From Nocardioides sp. PD653-B2 (GTDB lineage Bacteria > Actinomycetota > Actinomycetes > Propionibacteriales > Nocardioidaceae), in the NCBI RefSeq assembly GCF_002117935.1, contig NZ_BDJE01000024.1, positions 1 through 56,174 on the forward strand: 56,174 bases of DNA, read 5' to 3'. The notes under the pieces were generated by a model. The model made no database searches and was not told where the DNA came from. It saw nothing but the letters and a program-made list of their open reading frames with translations. This document shows positions 50,208 through 56,174 of the stretch, one piece after another; position 1 is the first letter of the stretch; every line of letters begins with the position of its first letter. The position numbers were made by a program, and so were the translations under genes.

Positions 50208-50225
50208 CTCGGGCCTAGGCCCGGG
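50208..50225. terminator. Palindromic hairpin between convergent genes
   Basis: GGGCCTAGGCCC (50211-50222) is a perfect palindrome, extended by about three more pairs with one G-U. It overlaps the desaturase stop (50215-50217) and follows the GT2 stop by a few bases. A shared terminator is plausible. Confidence 0.5.
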
Positions 50226-51363
50226 TGAGGCGGCGCAGCTGCGGGATCAGGTTGCGCCGGTTGGTCTCGGCCAGCCAGCCGTTGGGGAGCGACAGCCGCA
50301 CGACCTTGTGCCACGCGCTCGCGACCTGCTTCACCAGCGGGCGCGAGTTGTAGTCGAGGTCGAACTTGTCGAAGACCGCGCGCACCTTCGGCGCGATCTC
50401 GACGTACCGGTTGCTCGGCAGGTCCGGGAAGATGTGGTGCTCGATCTGGTGCGAGAGGTTGCCGGCCATCAGGTGCATGGCGCGGGACCCGGAGATGTTG
50501 GCCGAGCCGAGCATCTGCCGGATGTACCACTCCCCCTTGGTCTCCTTCTCGTTCACCGCGGGCTGCTCGAAGGTCGACACGCCCTCCGGGAAGTGGCCAC
50601 ACATGATGATCGAGTGGCTCCACAGGTTGCGCACCAGGTTGGCGGTCGCGTTGGCGGCCATCGTCGAGCGCCACGACCGACCCGACAGCACCGGGTGGAT
50701 GACGTAGTCCTTGACGGCCAGCTTGCGGATCTTGGTGAGGGTCGCCTGGACCTCCACCTTCTTCTCCGGCGACATCTGCCGCTTGTCGCGGATGTGGTCG
50801 CCGAGGTCGAGGTCGAACATCGCGATGCCGTACTCGAAGATGCACGCCGTCACGAAGTTCCACACCGGCTGCACCAGGTGTCGGCGCTGCCACTCCTGGG
50901 CCTCGTCGACGCGCATGATCCCGTAGCCGAGGTCGTTGTCCATGCCGACGATGTTGGTGTTCTTGTGGTGCCGGTCGTTGTGCGCGCGCTGCCACTGCTT
51001 GGGCGGCGACGCGTGGTCCCAGTCCCAGGTGGTCGAGTGGATCTTCGGGTCGCGCATCCAGTCCCACTGGCCGTGCAGGACGTTGTGGCCGATCTCCATG
51101 TTGTCGAGGATCTTGGCGACCGTGAGGCCCGCCGTCCCCAGCACCCACGCGCTCTTGCGGCGGCTGTTGAGCAGCACCGCACGGCTGCCGAGCTCGAGCA
51201 CCTTGTGGGCGAGCACCAGGCGCCGGATGTAGGCCGCGTCGCGCGCGCCGCGGGTGTCGAGGACGTCCTGTCGGATCGCGTCGAGCTCCTTGCCCAGGAG
51301 CTCGATCTCGTCGGCGGTCAGGTCGGTCGGCGCTGTCCTGCTGCGCTCCAACGTCACGGTCAT
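50215..51363 (-). CDS. Membrane fatty-acid desaturase (DesA3-like)
   Basis: 382 residues from ATG 51363. The three di-iron His boxes are present: HNVLHGQ (93-97), HNDRHH (128-133) and HQIEHH with IFPDLPSNRY. This is the linoleoyl/stearoyl-CoA desaturase branch of mycobacterial DesA3. It introduces a double bond into acyl-CoA or phospholipid acyl chains with electrons from a ferredoxin or reductase. It is divergent from a DUF1295/FAD-oxidoreductase pair, and the shared region contains a KstR-like dyad. Confidence 0.94.
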   Translation of the reverse strand: MTVTLERSRTAPTDLTADEIELLGKELDAIRQDVLDTRGARDAAYIRRLVLAHKVLELGSRAVLLNSRRKSAWVLGTAGLTVAKILDNMEIGHNVLHGQWDWMRDPKIHSTTWDWDHASPPKQWQRAHNDRHHKNTNIVGMDNDLGYGIMRVDEAQEWQRRHLVQPVWNFVTACIFEYGIAMFDLDLGDHIRDKRQMSPEKKVEVQATLTKIRKLAVKDYVIHPVLSGRSWRSTMAANATANLVRNLWSHSIIMCGHFPEGVSTFEQPAVNEKETKGEWYIRQMLGSANISGSRAMHLMAGNLSHQIEHHIFPDLPSNRYVEIAPKVRAVFDKFDLDYNSRPLVKQVASAWHKVVRLSLPNGWLAETNRRNLIPQLRRLTRA

Positions 51364-51414
51364 GCTCTCCAGTGTGCCGTGCGGGCAATGGGACCGGGCG
51401 ATCCACGCCACAAC

Positions 51415-51428
51415 TGGAACTTGTTCTA
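51415..51428. promoter_or_regulatory. KstR-like TetR operator in the divergent promoter
   Basis: TGGAACTTGTTCTA matches the mycobacterial KstR consensus TnnAACnnGTTnnA at every defined position. It extends to an 18-bp dyad, ACTGGAAC-TT-GTTCTAGT, with one mismatch. It sits 14 bases before the DUF1295 start and 51 bases before the desaturase start. The regulator could be another TetR protein with a similar site. Confidence 0.6.
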
Positions 51429-51442
51429 GTACGGTCGCCACG

Positions 51443-52321
51443 ATGAGCAGAGCCGAGTCGCTGACGCGCGTCTGCGTGGCCTACGCGCTCGCGATCCTGG
51501 TCGGCGCCGCGTGGCTCTACCGGGGCCCGGACACCGGCCGCCTGTGGCTCGACGGACTCGTCGCCGACCTGCTCGCGACACTGGTGGTCTTCGTGTTCAG
51601 CCGGATCCACCACAACTCGAGCTTCTACGACGCCTACTGGAGCGTCCTGCCCCCGCTGCTGGCGGTCTACTGGTGGAGCGAGAGCACCCCCGACGTCGAC
51701 GACGTCCGCGCCTGGCTGGTCATCGGCGTCATCCTCTTCTGGGCGATCCGCCTGACCGGCAACTGGGTCTACGCGTTCCCCGGCTTCCCCCACGAGGACT
51801 GGCGCTACCCGATGCTGAAGGACGGCAAGGGCGCGATGGAGCCGCTCGTGGATCTCTTCGCCATCCACGTGATCCCGACGCTCCAGGTCTTCCTCGGCGT
51901 GCTCCCCGTGTACGTCGCGGTCACCCGGACCGGCCGGGACGTCGGCTGGCTCGACGTCGTCGCCGTCGCCGTCGGTGTCGGCTCGGTGGTGCTCACCTTC
52001 ACCGCCGACCTCCAGATGTACCGCTTCGCGCGGACCAAGCAGCCCGGCCAGGCCATGGACCGCGGCCTGTGGGGCTGGTCGCGACACCCCAACTACCTCG
52101 GGGAGATCGGTTTCTGGTTCTCGCTCGCGCTCTTCGGGCTGGCCGCCTCGCCGTCCGACTGGTGGTGGGTCTTCGTCGGCGCCGTCGCGATGGTCGCGCT
52201 CTTCCTCGGCGCGAGCATCCCGATGATGGAGGAGCGCAGCCTCGCGCGCCGCCCGTCGTACCAGGACGTCATCGACCGGGTGCCCAAGCTGCTGCCCCGC
52301 CCGCCGCGCCGAGCCGCATGA
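51443..52321 (+). CDS. DUF1295 (steroid 5-alpha-reductase-like) membrane protein
   Basis: 292 residues with about seven hydrophobic helices. NWVYAFPGFPHEDWRYPML and RGLWGWSRHPNYLGEIGFWF are the DUF1295 signatures; the latter is the isoprenylcysteine-methyltransferase/steroid-reductase C-terminal motif. TACGGT seven bases before ATG 51443 could be the -10 of a leaderless transcript. The reaction is probably reduction or methylation of a lipid-like molecule. Stop overlaps the next start (ATGA). Confidence 0.92.
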   Translation: MSRAESLTRVCVAYALAILVGAAWLYRGPDTGRLWLDGLVADLLATLVVFVFSRIHHNSSFYDAYWSVLPPLLAVYWWSESTPDVDDVRAWLVIGVILFWAIRLTGNWVYAFPGFPHEDWRYPMLKDGKGAMEPLVDLFAIHVIPTLQVFLGVLPVYVAVTRTGRDVGWLDVVAVAVGVGSVVLTFTADLQMYRFARTKQPGQAMDRGLWGWSRHPNYLGEIGFWFSLALFGLAASPSDWWWVFVGAVAMVALFLGASIPMMEERSLARRPSYQDVIDRVPKLLPRPPRRAA

Positions 52322-53430
52322 GTCGGCCCCGCGTGGTGGTCGCCGGCCTCGGCGACAGCGGCCTCCTGACCGCCCTCCACCTGTCCCGGCACGCCGACGT
52401 CGTCGGCATCTCCACGAAGCCCGCCCTGGTCAGCGGCCAGGAGCTCGGCACCCGCCTGGCCCGCCCCGACGACTGGGCGCGCGACTACGTCATCTCCTTC
52501 GACCGCTACGCGAAGCTCAGCGGCGTCCGCACGGTCCACGGCACCCTCACCGGCCTCGACCTCGAGGCCCGCACCGTCGAGGTACTGACCTCGCGCGGGC
52601 GCACCAACACCGAGCGGTACGACGTCCTCGTCATCTCGACCGGCGTCTCCAACGGCTTCTGGCGACGGCCCGACTTCCAGTCCGCCGACCAGGTCGACGC
52701 GTCGCTGCGTGCCGCCCACGAACGCCTCGCCGCCGCCGGCTCGATCAACGTCCTCGGCGGTGGCGCCGCGTCGGTGAGCACCGCCGCGAACGTCGCGACT
52801 ACCTGGCCCGACAAGCAGGTCCGCCTGTTCTTCCCCGGCGAGCACGCCCTGCCGCACCACCACCCGAAGGTCTGGCAGAGGGTCTCCTCTCTGCTCACGG
52901 CCCGCGGCGTCACCCTCCACCCGGGCCACCGCGCCGTCGTGCCCGACGGCTTCGACTGCGACCGGATCACCGACGAACCGGTGTCGTGGAGCACGGGGCA
53001 GCCGCCGACTCCCGCCGACGCCACGATCTGGGCCATCGGCCGGGTGCGGCCCAACACCTCGTGGGTGCCGCCCGAGCTGCTCGACGACGACGGCTTCGTG
53101 CGCGTCTCCCCCGACCTCACGCTCCCGGGCCAGACCGGCGTCTTCGCCATCGGCGACGTCGCCGCCACCGACCCGTTGCGCTCCACCGCCCGCAACCGGG
53201 CCGACAAGCTGCTCGCCCGCAACATCCGCGCCCACCTCGCGGGCAAGCCGCTGCGCGAGTTCAGGGCCCCCCGCGGTCGCTGGGGGTCGGTGCTCGGTGT
53301 CCAGGCCAACGGCCTCGAGGTCTTCGCACCCACCGGCCAGGCGTTCCGCTTCCCGGCCTGGTCGATCGACACCGTGCTCCAGCCCTGGATCGTCCGCCGC
53401 GGGATCTACGGCGGCATCCGCCGCGGCTGA
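52318..53430 (+). CDS. NAD(P)/FAD-dependent oxidoreductase
   Basis: 370 residues from ATG 52318, ATGA-coupled to the DUF1295 gene. RVVVAGLGDSGLLTALHL is the FAD-binding GxGxxG, INVLGGGAASVSTAANVA the NAD(P) loop, and TGVFAIGDVAA the C-terminal FAD contact. The layout is that of NDH-2/AIF-M2-like flavoproteins. It may pass electrons to the neighbouring DUF1295 reductase or to the desaturase. No membrane anchor is obvious. Confidence 0.9.
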   Translation: MSRPRVVVAGLGDSGLLTALHLSRHADVVGISTKPALVSGQELGTRLARPDDWARDYVISFDRYAKLSGVRTVHGTLTGLDLEARTVEVLTSRGRTNTERYDVLVISTGVSNGFWRRPDFQSADQVDASLRAAHERLAAAGSINVLGGGAASVSTAANVATTWPDKQVRLFFPGEHALPHHHPKVWQRVSSLLTARGVTLHPGHRAVVPDGFDCDRITDEPVSWSTGQPPTPADATIWAIGRVRPNTSWVPPELLDDDGFVRVSPDLTLPGQTGVFAIGDVAATDPLRSTARNRADKLLARNIRAHLAGKPLREFRAPRGRWGSVLGVQANGLEVFAPTGQAFRFPAWSIDTVLQPWIVRRGIYGGIRRG

Positions 53431-53447
53431 CCTGCGACGATCGCGCC

Positions 53448-54491
53448 ATGCAAGCAGTGCGCTACGACGCGTACGGCGCGACGCCGTCCCTCGTCGAGAT
53501 CCCCGCTCCCGTCTGTCCCGACGACGGGGTGCTGGTGGAAGTGCGTGCCACCGGGGTCTGCCGGTCCGACTGGCACGCCTGGCAGGGCCACGACCCGGTG
53601 CCGCTGCCGATGGTGCCGGGCCACGAGTTCGCCGGGGTGGTCGTCGAGGTCGGCGCCCGGGTGACCGGCCACCGCGTCGGCGAGCGGGTGACCGCGCCGT
53701 TCGTCTGCGGCTGCGGGCGGTGCACGTACTGCCTCGCCGGCGACGCCCAGGTGTGCCCGGACCAGTCCCAGCCCGGGTTCACGATGCCGGGCTCGTTCGC
53801 CGAGCTGGTGGCGGTGCCGGCCGCCGACCTCAACGTCGTCGTGCTGCCCGACGACCTGGACTTCGTCAGCGCGGCGGCCCTGGGGTGCCGCTTCGCGACC
53901 TCCTACCGGGCCTTGACCGCCCACGGACGGCTGCGCCCGGGCGACTGGGTGGCCGTGCACGGCTGCGGCGGAGCCGGGCTGTCGGCGGTGATGATCGCGG
54001 CCGCGCTCGGTGCCCGCGTCGTCGCCGTGGACGTGTCCGAGGCCGCCCGGCAGCGCGCGGCCGAGCTGGGTGCCGAGGTGGTCGTCGAGGGCGGACCCGA
54101 CGCGGCCACCCGGGTGGTGGAGGCCACCGGCGGCGGCGCGCATCTCTCCATCGACGCCGTCGGGCTCACCGACACCGCCGTGGCGTCCGTGTCCTGCCTG
54201 CGCCCCCGGGGTCGGCACGTCCAGGTGGGGCTGCTGCTCGGCGAGCACGCCACGCCGCCGCTGCCGATGGGACGGGTCGTCGCCCAGGAGCTCTCGATCC
54301 ACGGCTCGCACGGGATGGCGGCGCGGGACTACCCGCCGATGCTCGAGCTCGTCGCCTCGGGCGCCGTACGGCCGCGCCGGCTGGTCGGGGCGGTCATCGG
54401 GCTGGGCGAGGCCGGTGCCGCGCTCGCGGCGATGAGCCGGCCGGCCGCGACGGCGGGCGTCACTGTGGTCCGGCTGGGACCGGAGCACTGA
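53448..54491 (+). CDS. Zinc-dependent alcohol dehydrogenase (MDR)
   Basis: 347 residues. The catalytic zinc site is GVCRSDWH (Cys38) and GHEFAG (His59-Glu60). The structural zinc Cys are 89, 92, 95 and 103 (CGCGRCTYCLAGDAQVC). VHGCGGAGLSAVMIAAALGA is the NAD(P)-binding loop. It oxidises an alcohol or reduces an aldehyde. It starts 17 bases after the flavoprotein stop, so is probably in the same unit. Substrate unknown. Confidence 0.93.
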   Translation: MQAVRYDAYGATPSLVEIPAPVCPDDGVLVEVRATGVCRSDWHAWQGHDPVPLPMVPGHEFAGVVVEVGARVTGHRVGERVTAPFVCGCGRCTYCLAGDAQVCPDQSQPGFTMPGSFAELVAVPAADLNVVVLPDDLDFVSAAALGCRFATSYRALTAHGRLRPGDWVAVHGCGGAGLSAVMIAAALGARVVAVDVSEAARQRAAELGAEVVVEGGPDAATRVVEATGGGAHLSIDAVGLTDTAVASVSCLRPRGRHVQVGLLLGEHATPPLPMGRVVAQELSIHGSHGMAARDYPPMLELVASGAVRPRRLVGAVIGLGEAGAALAAMSRPAATAGVTVVRLGPEH

Positions 54492-54508
54492 CGCGCACCG
54501 GCGAGGGC

Positions 54509-55804
54509 TCAGGCGGCGAGCTCGAGCTCGACCTCGACAGCGGGGTGATAGAGCTCGACGACCAGGATGCGTCGTCGACCGTCGGGTGACGTCGGCACCG
54601 GCAGCGCAGGCGCGCGGGACCGATGTCGGTGTCCGGTCGGCGTGGTCGTCTCGACGGTGTGGCGCTCGGGCCAGTGGCTCGTCGTCCGGTGCCGCCAGCC
54701 CGGGTGCTCCTTCGCGTAGTTGCACGACTCGCAGAGACCCTGGCCCTGGTCGAGGTCGGTCGACCCTCCCCGCGCCCGGCCGACGACGTGGTCGCCGTGG
54801 CGGGGTGGGGCGTCGCACCACGGAGTGCGGCAGGTGTCGCCGTCGCGGGCGAAGAGCAGCCGGCGGAGCGAACCCGTGAAGACGATGCCCTTGCTGTCCA
54901 TGGCGACCAGGCCGTGGTCGTCGGGGCTGGCGTAGAGCCGCCGGACGAGCACCTCGCCCTCGGCGGACGCGAGCAGGTCGGCGGCCGCCGTCGGCGACAC
55001 CGGGCCGTAGCCGACCAGGTGGGGTGGGGTCGTCGTGTCCTCGCCGAGCAGCATCGCGGCGTTCATGACCAGCTGGACCGCGACGTGTCGCCGCCCGACC
55101 TCGGCCGGCCGGTCCAGGCGGTCGGCGAACTCGTCGGCGATCACCTGGTCGCGGGAGCGCGGGTCGCCCATCGCTCGGCGCAGGTCGGCGTACTCGTGCA
55201 GGGAGCCCATCGCGACCACCGCGTCGGCCGCGCGCAGGTCGGCGGACACCCGGGCCATCCCGTCGCCGAGCGACCGGCACGTGACCCGGCGTCGGGCCTG
55301 CGCACGGCGAGCCCGCGCCTCCGCCCCGTCGGGGTCGAGCTCGAAGGCGAGCCGCTGGGTCGCCACCAGGATCTCGCGGTTGCCCATCCCGGCCATCCGG
55401 GGCGCGAGGGACGCGTCGAGGTGCGCCCGCTCCGCGCGCGGCAGGTCCGCGGTCTCACGGGCGACGATCAGCGCTCGCTGCTCGTTGATGTCGCCGCGCT
55501 CGAGCGCGGCGAGCGTCTCGGGCAGGTCGTGCACCAGCGCGAGCGCCAGCCCGACGTGCTCGCGGCCGGCGTACGGCGACTCCCGGCGGGCCAACGCGAC
55601 CTCGTGGGCCACCGCCCGGCCGCACCGCTCGGGCGGCACTCCGACAGCGGCGTCGTGCGCCCGGCGTCGCGCGTGGAGCTCGGCGGTCAGTCGGGCCTTG
55701 GCGGCAGCGGCGGCCGAGGTCAGCTCCTCGAGCGAGATCAGCTCGTCGACGAGCTCGACGTCGGACATCGTGTCCACGTCGGGCCTTGTCGAGAGATCGA
55801 TCAT
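54509..55804 (-). CDS. DUF222/HNH endonuclease family protein (13E12 repeat type)
   Basis: 431 residues from ATG 55804. Residues 1-290 form the helical DUF222 (13E12) region (MSDVELVDELISLEELTSAA, LDASLAPRMAG). The HNH domain follows: RLLFARDGDTCRTPWCDAPP, RHGDHVVGRARGG and QGLCESCNYAKEHPG, with two Cys pairs for zinc. An Arg/Thr/His-rich tail closes the protein. Several mycobacterial relatives are LexA-regulated, and a SOS-box-like dyad overlaps its start here. A second family member opens the window. Confidence 0.93.
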   Translation of the reverse strand: MIDLSTRPDVDTMSDVELVDELISLEELTSAAAAAKARLTAELHARRRAHDAAVGVPPERCGRAVAHEVALARRESPYAGREHVGLALALVHDLPETLAALERGDINEQRALIVARETADLPRAERAHLDASLAPRMAGMGNREILVATQRLAFELDPDGAEARARRAQARRRVTCRSLGDGMARVSADLRAADAVVAMGSLHEYADLRRAMGDPRSRDQVIADEFADRLDRPAEVGRRHVAVQLVMNAAMLLGEDTTTPPHLVGYGPVSPTAAADLLASAEGEVLVRRLYASPDDHGLVAMDSKGIVFTGSLRRLLFARDGDTCRTPWCDAPPRHGDHVVGRARGGSTDLDQGQGLCESCNYAKEHPGWRHRTTSHWPERHTVETTTPTGHRHRSRAPALPVPTSPDGRRRILVVELYHPAVEVELELAA

Positions 55805-55840
55805 ACGTTCGATTATATGTCAAATCCGCCCGCGTGCCAA
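55797..55840 (-). promoter_or_regulatory. Leaderless promoter with SOS-box-like operator
   Basis: On the minus strand TTGGCA (55840-55835), 17 bases, TATAAT (55817-55812), 7 bases, ATG (55804). TCGAACGTATGATCGA (55812-55797) matches the mycobacterial SOS box TCGAAC-N4-GTTCGA with one mismatch in the right half. It covers the predicted transcription and translation start, so LexA binding would block the gene. Confidence 0.65.
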
Positions 55841-55844
55841 GCCG

Positions 55845-56174
55845 GCGGACTCAACCGGTTGTTGCAACGAGCCTCTTGTCGAGGGCTCGTCCGGGAGTCT
55901 GCCAGTCGAGGGTCTTGCGGGGGCGGGTGTTGAGTCGTAGGGCGACGTCGTCGCACTCGGTCTGGGTCAGGTGGCGTAGGTCGGCGCCTTTGGGCCAGTA
56001 CTGGCGCAGGAGCCCGTTGGTGTTCTCGTTGGTGCCGCGTTGCCAGGGCGCTTGTGGGTCGCAGAAGTAGATCTGGATGTCGGTGTCGGTCTTGAACTGG
56101 GCGTGTTGGGCCATCTCGCTGCCGCGGTCCCAGGTGATCGACTTACGCAGCTCCAGGGGCAGGGTCGCGATCAT
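55845..56174 (-). mobile_element. IS30-family insertion sequence, one end only
   Basis: The element runs off the window. The end inside the window lies near 55845, just beyond the -35 of the DUF222 gene. CAACCGGTTG (55852-55861) is a palindrome within the probable terminal inverted repeat. The exact boundary and the target duplication cannot be read without the other end. Confidence 0.65.
55851..56174 (-). CDS. IS30-family transposase, C-terminal part
   Basis: 108 codons including stop; the 5' end is beyond base 56174, so the length and start are unknown. ITWDRGSEMAQH supplies the second catalytic Asp and RGTNENTNGLLRQYWPKG the Glu of the DDE integrase-like core, both diagnostic of IS30. The C-terminus RPRKTLDWQTPGRAL is also family typical. 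IS30 transposases move the element by a circular or dimeric intermediate. Confidence 0.93.
   Translation of the reverse strand: MIATLPLELRKSITWDRGSEMAQHAQFKTDTDIQIYFCDPQAPWQRGTNENTNGLLRQYWPKGADLRHLTQTECDDVALRLNTRPRKTLDWQTPGRALDKRLVATTG

Noticed and set aside
1..56174. tRNA, rRNA, CRISPR array, riboswitch
   Set aside because: I looked for cloverleaf ends, repeated spacers and known riboswitch cores by eye and saw none; a covariance-model scan would be decisive.

Overview
The window is GC-rich, densely packed actinobacterial DNA. Its gene set (DUF222/HNH endonucleases, the divergent glgC-glgA pair, DUF427, DUF4234, DUF4389, many short secreted proteins) and gene style (GTG starts, starts without a Shine-Dalgarno) suggest a Nocardioides-like member of the Nocardioidaceae. 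This assignment rests on protein recognition only; no marker RNA gene is present.

Layout. 1-6 kb: end of a DUF222/HNH gene, a coupled lipoprotein/secreted-protein pair, and a run of exported enzymes (matrixin-like protease, CocE-type hydrolase, phosphodiester glycosidase). 6-16.5 kb: housekeeping genes: mug-type DNA glycosylase, glgC and glgA (glycogen or maltose-1-phosphate route), an MFS exporter, gluconate uptake and phosphorylation (gntP, gntK), and secreted or membrane proteins of unknown role. 16.6-19 kb: a two-subunit acyl-CoA dehydrogenase pair. 19-21.3 kb: a compact polymorphic-toxin operon of two WXG100-like proteins, a 463-residue protein ending in an RNase A-like CDI toxin domain, and a CdiI-like immunity protein. 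21.4-30.6 kb: GH30 lipoprotein, small membrane proteins, a YiiX-like peptidase, a divergent pair of zinc-binding proteins, aldo/keto reductase, a DksA-like zinc finger and rlmC. 30.65-30.95 kb: a gene-free gap holding a 21-bp perfect inverted repeat.

31-50 kb is largely cell-envelope biology: a DHA2 exporter, tandem exported PLD-like paralogues, a glycosidase with fibronectin III domains, a membrane acyltransferase and a TPM-domain coiled-coil protein. A six-gene minus-strand operon follows (membrane protein, GT4, LPLAT-type acyltransferase, large polytopic membrane protein, flippase, CDP-glycerol glycerophosphotransferase-like protein), in which every junction is a 4-bp ATGA or GTGA overlap. 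A divergent GT4 and a GT2 flank it. The set looks like a complete route to synthesise, flip and decorate a phosphopolyol or other surface glycan. 50-54.5 kb: a fatty-acid desaturase faces a DUF1295/FAD-oxidoreductase/alcohol-dehydrogenase group across a KstR-like operator. The window ends with a second DUF222/HNH gene, whose promoter carries a SOS-box-like dyad, abutted by the end of an IS30-family element.

The most interesting items are the toxin-immunity operon, the fully overlapped envelope operon, the SOS-box promoter of the DUF222 gene, the 21-bp inverted repeat, and the PLD paralogues with a 124-bp identical tract. All functional calls come from reading the sequence; no database search was run.
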